Of a stretch of 64,000 bases of DNA, positions 8,623 through 16,314 are shown one piece after another. Position 1 is the stretch's first letter. Each line of letters begins with the position of its first letter. This DNA is from AC-69 sp963751665 (lineage in GTDB: Bacteria > Actinomycetota > UBA4738 > HRBIN12): positions 744,001 to 808,000 of the forward strand of contig CAVVVF010000001.1 of NCBI GenBank assembly GCA_963751665.1, written 5' to 3'. The position numbers and the translations under genes were made by a program. The notes beneath the pieces were generated by a model that was given only the letters and a program-made list of their open reading frames with translations, had not been told where the DNA came from and searched no databases.

Positions 8623-9926
8623 TGCTCGGCGTCGCTAAGCGCTTCCGCGAACCTGAGCAGCGCGTCGTCGATCGCTGACGCCCGAGCTGCGGAGGTAATC
8701 TCGCCCTTGTCGAATGCTTCGGACACCTTCGCTCGGAGTTCGCCGACCTTCTCAACGAACTTCTCCAGGTCCCCGTCCTTGTCGAGCTCGCGGAGGATCT
8801 CATCGATCTCGTGACGGATCTCGTTGCCGATATCGTGCGTGACCTCGCCCGCCTCGACCCCGTCGCTCACCGTTACGAACACGAGTCCGGCGGCCTCCTG
8901 CGGCGACGGTCCGGCGGCCTCTTGCGGCTGCTCCGTTGCGGGCGAGCCACCACGAGGGGTCGACGGCCGGGCCGCGTTCGTTCGACCGTCCGAACCCGTT
9001 CTCGCGAGCAGCGCAATCAGCACGATGATGGCGAGAAGACCCAGCGGGATGACCACCCTCGGCCAGACGCTCGGTCCCGGCCTCGCGCGGTCGCCCACGG
9101 GCAGCCGACGGGTTGGGGCAGGTGGCACCGCTTCCATCGGAGCGGTCTGCGTGACTGCGGCATGCCTCATGGCAGCGTCAAGAGACGTCCGCACGTCGTC
9201 TCCGGTCTGCGGGCGGTCGGCGGGATCCTTCTCGAGCATCGCGGCGACGAGCTCGTCCATCACGGCCGGAACCATAGGGTCGATGGAGCGAACACGAGGC
9301 GCCGGCGTGTGCGCGTGCGCGTACGAGAGTGCCGCAAGGTCTCCCTCGAACGGCGTTCGGCCGGTGAGCATCTCGAACAGCACACAGCCCAGCGAGTAGA
9401 GGTCCGTTCGACTGTCGACCCGGTCGCCTCGCGCCTGTTCCGGCGAGATGTACCGCGCCGTCCCGCGCATACTCAGCGTTGCGGTGAGCGCCTCGGGAGA
9501 CAGGAGTCTCGCGATCCCCATGTCCGCGAGCTTCACGCCGCCGTCAGGCAGGAGCAAGACGTTCGACGGCTTTACGTCCCGGTGGATGACGTCGTGTTCG
9601 TGAGCGAACCCGAGCGCCGAGGCCAGCCCGCTCGCGATCTCCGCCGCTCGTTCCGGCGCGAGCCGACCCTCTCGGTCGAGCAGCTCGCGGAGCGTGGGTC
9701 CCTCAACGAGCTCCATCACGATGAATCGCTCGCTGCCGTCGACCCCCGTGTCGAACACGGTGACGACGTTCGGGTGGTGCAGGCGGGCGAGGATCTGCGC
9801 CTCTTGCTCGAACCGGGCGACCGAGCGTGGATCCCCATCTTCGCGGAGCAGCTTGATCGCTACTGGTCGGCGCAGAAGGACGTCATCGCCGCGGCGGATC
9901 TCGGACATGAGACTCCGTCCGAGCAC
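8619..9926 (-). CDS. Membrane serine/threonine protein kinase, PknB-like, atypical motifs
   Basis: A 435-residue Hanks-type kinase. Seen are the VAIK lysine (residue 25), the HRD catalytic loop VIHRDVKPSNVLL (115-127), the magnesium site as DMG instead of DFG (135-137) and SPEQARGD in the activation segment. A proline-rich linker, one membrane segment (about 290-308) and a charged, helical C-terminal region with no PASTA repeats follow. The glycine-rich loop reads GRSLMSE where GRGGMGE is usual. The first strand of the fold (GRYRLGDVLG) is encoded in frame upstream of the GTG at 9926, up to 9977, but that extension has no ATG, GTG or TTG at its head, so the true start is uncertain or lies beyond a frameshift. 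It sits between two IS630 remnants on the same strand. Confidence 0.88.
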   Translation of the reverse strand: MLGRSLMSEIRRGDDVLLRRPVAIKLLREDGDPRSVARFEQEAQILARLHHPNVVTVFDTGVDGSERFIVMELVEGPTLRELLDREGRLAPERAAEIASGLASALGFAHEHDVIHRDVKPSNVLLLPDGGVKLADMGIARLLSPEALTATLSMRGTARYISPEQARGDRVDSRTDLYSLGCVLFEMLTGRTPFEGDLAALSYAHAHTPAPRVRSIDPMVPAVMDELVAAMLEKDPADRPQTGDDVRTSLDAAMRHAAVTQTAPMEAVPPAPTRRLPVGDRARPGPSVWPRVVIPLGLLAIIVLIALLARTGSDGRTNAARPSTPRGGSPATEQPQEAAGPSPQEAAGLVFVTVSDGVEAGEVTHDIGNEIRHEIDEILRELDKDGDLEKFVEKVGELRAKVSEAFDKGEITSAARASAIDDALLRFAEALSDAEQ

Positions 9927-10093
9927 GTCCCCGAGGCGGTAGCGCCCGCCGATGATTCGATACGTCTCGATGGCGGATCAACCTCTTCCTGCAGACAGGG
10001 GATCCGAACCATGGGAAGTGTAGCCGAGCCGTTGGGGCGATCCAGTAGGGAGACTCGGCTCAACGAGGGGTTGTCGTCGTCGGAGGAGACGGC

Positions 10094-10285
10094 GCTGAGA
10101 TGAATGGCACGCTGGATGCGACCGACGGTCTCGTCCTGGGCGCTCCTCCACACGATCAGGGTTCTCCGCCAGGTCACCCAGGAGGCCTTAGGGCGTCCTT
10201 ACCGGACCAGTTGGGCGAGTTCCCGCTCCTCTTCGAGTGTCAAGGGCCGGATAACGTAGATGCGGGGCTGGCGCTCGCGGGCCAT
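10094..10285 (-). mobile_element. IS630-family transposase, N-terminal remnant
   Basis: From an ATG at 10285 the reading starts MARERQPRIYVIRPLTLEEE, the typical beginning of an IS630-type transposase before its helix-turn-helix, and stops at 10199 after 28 codons. In the next frame, from 10177, VTWRRTLIVWRSAQDETVGR continues the same family pattern through IHLSAV near 10094, where similarity ends. This looks like the first 60-odd residues of a transposase with at least one frame change. It has the same orientation as the C-terminal remnant 1.5 kb away, with the kinase gene in between. The assignment rests on recalled family patterns, so it is less certain than the C-terminal half. Confidence 0.6.
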
Positions 10286-10598
10286 AGCGGACCTCCAGCG
10301 GGAAGAGCCTTCACCATCAGCGCATGACGGCCCGGACGCATCCGCCGCCGATGATTGACAGCCCCGAAGGGACGTAGGAATGTGAACGCGATGAGGGCGC
10401 AGCAACCATCGGAACGACCCCATCCGGGACGTGGCTCCCTGTGCCGCAGGCCTGGACACCCGGCCGAACCCGCCAAGCGTCTCTTGGGTATGCCGTCTCG
10501 TGCCGCCAGTGTAAGAGTGGGCCCGGCCTTCTGCGACGCATAGCCTTAGCGCGAGATAGGGCAGGCGGTCATCACTCAGGAGAAGGAGGAGGGGGATC
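10286..10598. other. Non-coding stretch upstream of orphan gene
   Basis: 313 bases between the IS630 N-terminal remnant and the orphan gene. No convincing coding signal is seen on either strand. The last 20 bases hold a strong purine-rich ribosome site (AGGAGAAGGAGGAGGGGG) for the gene starting at 10599. No terminal inverted repeat of an IS could be recognised. Confidence 0.5.
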
Positions 10599-11186
10599 AT
10601 GGAACTGGAGAAGGCTGATGAGTTGGTGAACGCGGCCTACCGTCGTGTGCAAGACCTAAACCGCCTCTCGCGGTTCTCCGCGCCCATCGGAAAGGCGGAG
10701 CTTGCGATCATCGCACTTCAGGCGCTAGCGGAGCTGGGTGCAATTGCAGACTGGACGGTCGGGCCGGGCTTCACGAATTCGATACTTCATCTTCTGGACG
10801 ACAACGAGCGGGAGAAGTTCCAGAAATTCCAAGAGTTCGTCCGGCGTGCGGGAGAGGAGGCCAGACTCGCAGCCGGGCAGTCATCTTTGATTGGGAACAT
10901 CTCAGGCCGTGCCGAAATGGAAATCGATCCGGCACCGTCGAGCCATTCGCGCAGGGCGACCCTTGAAGAGGTCATCGGGGATGAGGACTTAGGAACGAGG
11001 GCGGCTGAGGCGATCGTGTATCAGCTCTACTACGAGATCGTTGAACGGGCGGCGATCCTTGTCGAGCGTTCGGCCACGGCCCGCTCACGGCTATGGCCGC
11101 TCGTGTGGGTAGTTGCGACCCTGATTCCGCCACCCGATCTCTCGTTGCGTGATCCACCCGGAGCGCCGGACAGTTCCGGACCGTAG
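10599..11186 (+). CDS. Orphan hypothetical protein
   Basis: 195 residues, not recognised. The start ATG follows an unusually strong purine-rich ribosome-binding site, which supports real translation. The protein is mostly helical: residues 1-35 are amphipathic (MELEKADELVNAAYRRVQDL), then hydrophobic AELAIIALQALAELGAIADW, a charged segment DDNEREKFQKFQEFVRRAGE and a later helix YQLYYEIVERAAILVERSAT. The C-terminus is proline-rich. No signal peptide or metal motif is visible. Codon choice is less GC-biased than in the flanking housekeeping genes, in keeping with recent acquisition together with the IS630 remnants and kinase. A small hairpin overlaps the stop codon. Function unknown. Confidence 0.7.
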   Translation: MELEKADELVNAAYRRVQDLNRLSRFSAPIGKAELAIIALQALAELGAIADWTVGPGFTNSILHLLDDNEREKFQKFQEFVRRAGEEARLAAGQSSLIGNISGRAEMEIDPAPSSHSRRATLEEVIGDEDLGTRAAEAIVYQLYYEIVERAAILVERSATARSRLWPLVWVVATLIPPPDLSLRDPPGAPDSSGP

Positions 11187-11659
11187 CGCCCCGGCGCTCG
11201 TGGCTCCTCTGTTGAATAGGGCCGTGGGTGCCCGCACGCTTTCTTTCCTGGCAACCGTCGCATACACCGTTGGGCGGCCCGCACGCTTACCTGGGGCTTC
11301 CGAAACGCGCCGGATTCGCAGGTCGCTTCTACTCTCGCTGCTAGCTTTCGCCACTAGCTACGTCGTTCGAAGCTGAAGCTAGTCTCTCGAGTGTTACCCG
11401 GAAGGGGGCGTTTCCGGCGCCGGGGGGGCGGCGTTAGGGCCCTCCCCTGCCTCCGAGGGTTGCGCGGGAGGGGGCGGCGTTCGGCCACCCCAAGGGTCGA
11501 GACCGCGGACCCGGGCAGTTCCGGAAGGCGGGCGGCGTTTCGCCCTCCCCTGTCACACAACCCACCAGGTGTTTGATCGACCCTGGGCTGAGAAACAGAC
11601 CGACCCGATCGGGAAATGGCGGGAGTGTCCGGAGCGCCTCGCGCTCGATTGTTGAGGTC
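11187..11659. other. Intergenic stretch with short GC-rich repeats
   Basis: 473 bases with no convincing gene. A short inverted repeat (AGCGC/GCGCT) overlaps the end of the preceding gene and could act as its terminator. The right half (about 11400-11555) carries three imperfect copies of a GC-rich unit, listed separately. Confidence 0.5.
11422..11554. repeat. Three imperfect GC-rich direct repeats
   Basis: A unit with core GGGCGGCGTT followed after 2-3 bases by a C-rich run occurs at about 11427, 11472 and 11530. Copies 1 and 3 share the longer pattern GGGCGGCGTT-N2-GCCCTCCCCTG (copy 1 has one extra G/C change); copy 2 is weaker. In copy 3 GGGCG and CGCCC can pair as a hairpin. Spacing is roughly 45 and 58 bases. 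No spacers of equal length, so this is not a CRISPR array. Role unknown. Confidence 0.5.
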
Positions 11660-11926
11660 TCAGAACTTGGGCCAGGGTTGGCCGTGGCCCTGGACCATCA
11701 CGGCCCGGGTACCCACCGAGTAGCCCCAGCGCCGCGGGAGATCGACCTTCTTCTCGCACTTCGTGCAGGTGAAGGCCGTCCACCTCTTGCTGACGGTCTG
11801 GCGGTAGCCACACTCGGTGCAGGCGAAGAACGCGTTCTCCGCAGCACAGGTGAAGCACTGGTACCCGATCGACTCGTCCCCCACAAGCTGGGGCGTGAGG
11901 CACCACGGACAGGTCAGGTAGGACAT
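11660..11926 (-). CDS. Zinc-ribbon protein with four CxxC pairs
   Basis: An 88-residue protein with four regularly spaced CxxC pairs (residues 6/9, 24/27, 36/39 and 54/57), enough for two zinc ribbons. It begins MSYLTCPWCLTPQLVGD. The C-terminal third is free of cysteine and ends GQPWPKF. Such small double zinc ribbons are common and usually unassigned. Its stop is followed by the repeat-bearing stretch; purE lies just upstream on the same strand, with a 9-base gap between the purE stop and this start, so the two are likely co-transcribed. Function unknown. Confidence 0.75.
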   Translation of the reverse strand: MSYLTCPWCLTPQLVGDESIGYQCFTCAAENAFFACTECGYRQTVSKRWTAFTCTKCEKKVDLPRRWGYSVGTRAVMVQGHGQPWPKF

Positions 11927-11935
11927 CTCCTTCGC

Positions 11936-12427
11936 CTACTCGGCCGAAGGGTCAGGTTCCTTGAGCACCCGGGCCCGCTGCTCGTCGCGGTGGGCACGGA
12001 GCCGCTCGCGGTACTCGGGATGGGCTCCGGCCACGATGCTCGCCGCCAGGATCGCGGCGTTCACCGCCCCCGCCTTGCCCACCGCCAGCGTTCCCACCGG
12101 CACGCCGGCCGGCATCTGGACCATCGACAGCAGCGAGTCCAACCCGGAGAGCTTGGACTCCATGGGGACGCCGAGCACCGGGAGCGTGGTCTTGGCAGCC
12201 ACCGCCCCGGGCAACGCCGCGGCGCCGCCGGCCGCGGCGATGATGACCTCCAGGCCGCGATCCTCCGCCGTCGCCGCGTACTCGGCCAGCTCGTCCGGGG
12301 TCCGGTGGGCCGAGAGCACCCGGGTCTCGAACGGCACGCCGAAGGACTCGAGGGTCTCGGCCGTGTGCCGCATCGTGTCCCAGTCCGACCTCGAGCCCAT
12401 GATCACGCCCACCAGTGGTTCCGCCAC
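11936..12427 (-). CDS. purE: 5-(carboxyamino)imidazole ribonucleotide mutase
   Basis: Catalyses the class I PurE step of purine synthesis, N5-CAIR to CAIR, in the cytoplasm. The signature VGVIMGSRSDWDTM is at the N-terminus, followed by VLSAHRTPDEL and the AAAGGAAALPGAVAAKT loop. The 163-residue length fits the family. The GTG at 12427 is chosen because it has GGGGAG eight bases upstream and puts the signature at residue 6; the frame is open further up without family match. No purK or other pur gene is next to it in this window. It is divergent from the prpD-like gene with about 80 bases between. Confidence 0.95.
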   Translation of the reverse strand: MAEPLVGVIMGSRSDWDTMRHTAETLESFGVPFETRVLSAHRTPDELAEYAATAEDRGLEVIIAAAGGAAALPGAVAAKTTLPVLGVPMESKLSGLDSLLSMVQMPAGVPVGTLAVGKAGAVNAAILAASIVAGAHPEYRERLRAHRDEQRARVLKEPDPSAE

Positions 12428-12508
12428 GTCTTGACTCCCCTCGCCGATCCTGCGAGCCGGGCCAAGTGTAGATTCTCGGGAGCCCCGCGCCCCGCTGGAG
12501 GAGGACGA

Positions 12509-13901
12509 GTGTCCGACCGGATCACCAGGCTGCTGGCCGGCTACGCGAGCAGCGTCGCTGGCCAAGGGCCTGCCGGACGAGACGGTCCACGAGGTGAAGC
12601 GGCGGGTCCTGGACTCGATCGGCGTGGCGATGGCCGCCCTCGACGGGGATGCGCCGCGCCGCCGCCAGGGCCTACGCGGCCGATCTCCCCGATCCGAACG
12701 GCGCGACGGTGTGGGGCTCGGCGCTCCGGGCGAACCCGGAGGTGGCCGGCTTCGCCAACGGCGTCGCCGTCCGGTACCTGGACTTCAACGACACGTACCT
12801 GTCGAAGGAACCCCTCCACCCCAGCGACATGATCGCCGCCGCTGATGGCGCTGGCCGAGTGGCGCGACCGCCCGTCCGCGGACCTCCTGGCCGCCATCGC
12901 CGCGGCGTACGAGGTCTCGGTCACGCTCTGCGACGCGGCCAGCCTCCGGGCGCACGGCTGGGACCACGTGAACTACATCGGGATCGGCGTGGCCTGCGCC
13001 GCGGGGCGGCTGCTGCAGCTTCCGCCCGGAGCGGATCGAGCACGCCGTCTCGATCGCCACCGTCCCCCATGCGGCCATGCGCGAGACCCGGGCCGGCGAG
13101 CTCTCGATGTGGAAGGGCGCGGCCGCGGCCAACGCCGCGCGGAACGCCGTGTTCGCCACGCTCCTGGCCGAGAAGGGCATGACCGGCCCGGCCCGGCCGT
13201 TCGAGGGCGAGATGGGGTTCGTCCGGCAGCTCCTCGACGGCGAGGCCTTCGATGAGGAGGCGCTGTCGCGACTGGAGGCGAAGGCACCGCCCAGACGGAT
13301 CCTCGACACCCACATCAAGTACTGGCCGGTCGAGTACCACGCCCAGAGCGCGGTCGACGCGGCGCTCCAGTTCCCCGCGGGCTTCCTCCGCGACGCCGAC
13401 AGGATCAAGTCGATCGAGATCGACACCTTCGACGCGGCCTACCAGATCATCGCCAAGGACCCGGAGAAGTGGGACCCGAAGACCCGGGAGACGGCCGACC
13501 ACTCACTCCAGTACATCGTGGTGGCCGCGCTGCTGGACGGCGAGGTCACGCGCCGGACGTTCGAGCCGGAGCGGTTCCGCGACCCCCGGATCCTCGGCAT
13601 CCTGAAGAACCGCGTGACCGTCCGCGAGGACCCCGAGCTCTCCGCGGGATACCCTGAGGGCATCCCGAACCGGATCACGGTGACGACGACCGGCGGGGAT
13701 CGGGAGGTGCGGGAGGTTCGCTATCCGAGAGGCCACGCGCGCAACCCCATGACGGACGAGGAGGTCGTGGCGAAGTTCCGGGCGAACGTGGAGGGGCGGC
13801 TCGACGCCGACCGGGCGGCGTCGGTCGAGCGCCTGGTGTGGGACCTGGAGCGCGAGGGAAGCCTGCGAGAGCTCATGCGGGCCCTCGCCGAGGGCCGATG
13901 A
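12509..13901 (+). CDS. MmgE/PrpD family protein, 2-methylcitrate dehydratase-like (several frameshifts)
   Basis: About 464 codons. PrpD dehydrates 2-methylcitrate in propionate catabolism; the wider MmgE/PrpD family includes other hydro-lyases. Start GTG at 12509 behind GGAGGAGGA (VSDRITRLLAGYASS). The family sequence then runs through at least four frames: KGLPDETVHEVKRRVLDSIG, FANGVAVRYLDFNDTYLSK (typical family block), AHGWDHVNYIGIGVACAA and, from about 13030, an uninterrupted C-terminal half with YWPVEYHAQSAVDAAL. The order and spacing are right, so these are most likely sequencing indels. Its stop overlaps the start of the prpB-like gene (ATGA), and the pairing supports a methylcitrate-type role. 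No prpC citrate synthase is present nearby. Confidence 0.85.
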
Positions 13902-14793
13902 CCTGGCTCACGCCCGACCCGGGCGAGCATCCGGCCAAGCGGTTCCGGCAGATGCTCGACGCGGGGCGAGACGATCGTCGCCCCGGGCGTATTCAACGGC
14001 CTGACGGCGCTCCTGGCGAAGCGGGCCGGGGCGCGGGCCCTGTACCTGTCCGGCGCCGCGTTCTCGGCCAGCCATGGGGATGCCCGACGTGGGGCTGTTC
14101 ACCCTGGACGAGTTGCAGCGCAACGCCCGGCAGATCGTCCGGGTGACCCGCATCCCGCTGATCGTCGACGCCGACACCGGCTTCGGGGGCGCGTTGAACG
14201 TCATGCGAACCGTCCGGGAGCTGGAAGGGGCGCGGTGCGCGGCCATCCAGATCGAGGACCAGGTTGACCCGAAGCGCTGCGGCCATCTGGAGGGCAAGCA
14301 GGTCACGAGCGCCGACGCGTTCGCCGAGAAGGTGGCCGCCGCGGCTCAGGCTCGGGAGCACCTGGTGGTCATCGCCAGGACCGATTCCCGGGCCACCGAC
14401 GGGTTCGACGAGGCCGTGAAGCGGGGTCTCGCCTACCGGGAGGCCGGCGCCGACGTCATCTTCCCCGAGGCCCTGGAGTCCGAGGAGGAGTTCGCCGCGT
14501 ACGCGAAGGCGGTCCCGGGGCCGCTGCTGGCGAACATGACGGAGTTCGGCAAGAGCCCGAACCTTTCGGCCGAGCGCCTGGCCGAGCTCGGCTACCGGAT
14601 CGTGATCTTCCCCGTGTCGGCGGCGCGCGTCGCGGCGAAGGCCGTGGGCGGCTTCTACGAGGAGCTCCTCCGGAGCGGCATCCAGTCCGCGTGGATCGAC
14701 CGGATGATGACCCGCGACGAGCTGTACGAGCTGATCGGCTACGACGACTACGCCGAGCTCGACCGCCGGCTCGCCCGCGACCCGGGCCCGTGA
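13898..14793 (+). CDS. prpB: Isocitrate lyase/PEP mutase family, methylisocitrate lyase-like (frameshifted)
   Basis: Cleaves 2-methylisocitrate to pyruvate and succinate in the methylcitrate cycle if it is PrpB. Starts MTWLTPDPGEHPAKRFRQML at 13898, shifts frame near 13970 and again near 14075, and then is intact. Visible motifs are IVDADTGFGGALNV (metal-binding aspartates), IQIEDQVDPKRCGHLEG with the lyase signature K-R-C-G-H, and VIARTDSRA. About 298 residues, normal for PrpB. It overlaps prpD upstream and the GNAT gene downstream by 4 bases each, so the three form one translation-coupled set. Related family members (carboxyphosphonoenolpyruvate mutase-like) cannot be excluded, but the KRCGH lyase motif favours a lyase. 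Confidence 0.88.
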
Positions 14794-15299
14794 TCCGGGG
14801 AGAGCGGACCTTCCTGAGGCCTGCCACGGACGGCGATCTCGACCTGCTTGCGGGCTGGCTCGCCGATCCGGAGGTGTACCGGTGGTGGGAAGGTCGCCCC
14901 CTCAACCGGGAAGAGGTGGCGGACATGTACACGGGCCGCAGGAGACCTGAGGTCGAGCCCTTCGTCATCGAGGCTGACGGGGTGCCCGTCGGCTATCTCC
15001 AATGCTGGCAGGGAACGGAGAAGGCGGGCGGTATCGACATGTTCCTGGTCCCGGAAGCGCGAGGCCGGGGGCTCGGTCCCGACGCGGCGCGAGCCGCCTC
15101 GAGCTTCTTGCTCGACCAGCGAGGGTGGACCGAGGTGACGGTCGATCCAGTGGTGGACAACCTTCGAGCCATCCGGGCGTTCGAGCGTGCCGGCTTCTCA
15201 GCGGAGAACGAGGAGCTCGACGACGAGACCGGGAAGCGGGTCCTTCGCATGGTCGCTCGCCGCGAGGTGTCCGACGAGGCCGCCTCGAGCGAGCCGTAG
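14790..15299 (+). CDS. GNAT acetyltransferase, AAC(6')-like
   Basis: 169 residues from a GTG that overlaps the prpB stop. GCN5-related N-acetyltransferases transfer acetyl from acetyl-CoA to an amine. The acetyl-CoA loop is visible as PEARGRGLGPDAARA, and the C-terminal part VDPVVDNLRAIRAFERAGF is the classic V-x-x-x-N-x-x-A-x-x-x-Y/F-E-K/R-x-G-F block. The early segment DLLAGWLADPEVYRWWEGRP resembles aminoglycoside 6'-acetyltransferases and siderophore-type acetylators. Resistance is not implied by this alone; many chromosomal homologues act on metabolites. Placement behind prpDB may be incidental. Confidence 0.85.
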   Translation: MIRGERTFLRPATDGDLDLLAGWLADPEVYRWWEGRPLNREEVADMYTGRRRPEVEPFVIEADGVPVGYLQCWQGTEKAGGIDMFLVPEARGRGLGPDAARAASSFLLDQRGWTEVTVDPVVDNLRAIRAFERAGFSAENEELDDETGKRVLRMVARREVSDEAASSEP

Positions 15300-15350
15300 T
15301 AGGCTTCGGGACTTCCGCACGGTGACGTCCAGGCCCCCGAAGGAGGAACC

Positions 15351-16306
15351 GTGAAGAGATCACTCGCCCTCATCGGCTTCGCCATGCTGGCCGTGCTCGT
15401 CAGCACTGGCACCGACCGCGAGCGTCGGCGCGGCGCCGAGGCCCTCCTCCTACACCCTGCCCGGAAGCGCCGTCTTCCCCGAAGGGGTGGCCTACCAGCC
15501 CACCACCGGCGACTTCTTCGTGTCGAGCACGACCGACGGCTCGATCCTCCGCGGCAACGTCATGGAGCCCGCCGCGGCCCCGTTCATCGCCGGTCCAGGC
15601 ACCCAGTTCTCCGCCGTCGGTGTGAAGGTCGACGATGCGGGCCGCCTGATCGTCGCCGGCGGCATGACCGGCGACGTGCGGATTTACGACGCGGCGACCG
15701 GCTCCCTCATCCGAACGTTCACGACCGGCACCGGCGGCTTCCTGAACGACATCGCCGTGGCCAAGAACGGCGACCTGTTCGTGACCGACTCGTTCCGTCC
15801 TGTGCTGTGGCGGATCCCGGCTTCGGAGATCCACTCAGGGGCAGCGGAGCCTGCCGAGGCATGGCTCGACCTGACAAGCACGATCCCGTACACAGCGGGC
15901 CAGTTCAACGTGAACGGGATCGTGGCGACCGAGAACGGGAAGCACCTGGTCGTCTCGCAGTCGTTCACCAGCGAGCTGTTCCGGATCGACGTCGCCACCA
16001 AGGCGGTGACGGAGGTCGACCTCGGCGGCGAGGCCGTGGCCGGCGACGGGCTCGCGCTCCTGGGGAGGACCCTGTACGCGGGCGAGCCCTTCTCCGGACC
16101 CGGGCAGATCGCCAAGGTGGCGCTGTCGGGCGATCTCAGCAGCGGGACGGTCCTTTCGAGGACGACCGATCCCTCGTTCATGCACGCCCACCACCCTGGC
16201 GGTGGCGAGCGGTCGCCTGCTGGTCGTGAACTCTCAGTTCGCGCAGCTGTTCGGCGGCCTGCCACCCATCCTGCCGTTCACCATCTCGAGCATCCCGCTG
16301 CCGTAG
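15351..16306 (+). CDS. Secreted SMP-30/gluconolactonase-like beta-propeller (frameshifted)
   Basis: About 318 residues. The start ATG at 15351 follows GAAGGAGGAACC. Residues 1-22 form a signal peptide (MKRSLALIGFAMLAVLVSTG). After a frame change near 15415 the mature part begins GSAVFPEGVAYQPTTGDFFV, and repeated beta-propeller blades follow: AVGVKVDDAGRLIVAGG, FLNDIAVAKNGDLFVTDSF and NGIVATENGKHLVV. A second shift near 16185 leads into LLVVNSQFAQLFGGLPP and the stop at 16304-16306. The pattern is that of SMP-30/superoxide dismutase-like secreted proteins. Enzymatic activity is not proven; catalytic metal ligands are not obvious. Exported, likely periplasm or cell wall. Confidence 0.8.
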
Positions 16307-16314
16307 CGAGGGGG

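Noticed and set aside
8811..10103. Long open frame (430 codons) on the plus strand antisense to the kinase
   Set aside because: It is the shadow of the kinase gene in GC-rich DNA; the kinase has full family motifs, while the plus frame is arginine/proline-rich without any.
11422..11554. Possible CRISPR array
   Set aside because: Only three imperfect units with unequal spacing and no cas genes.
14790..15299. Aminoglycoside resistance gene
   Set aside because: AAC(6')-like wording is shared by many metabolic GNAT proteins, and context (prpDB) does not support a resistance role.
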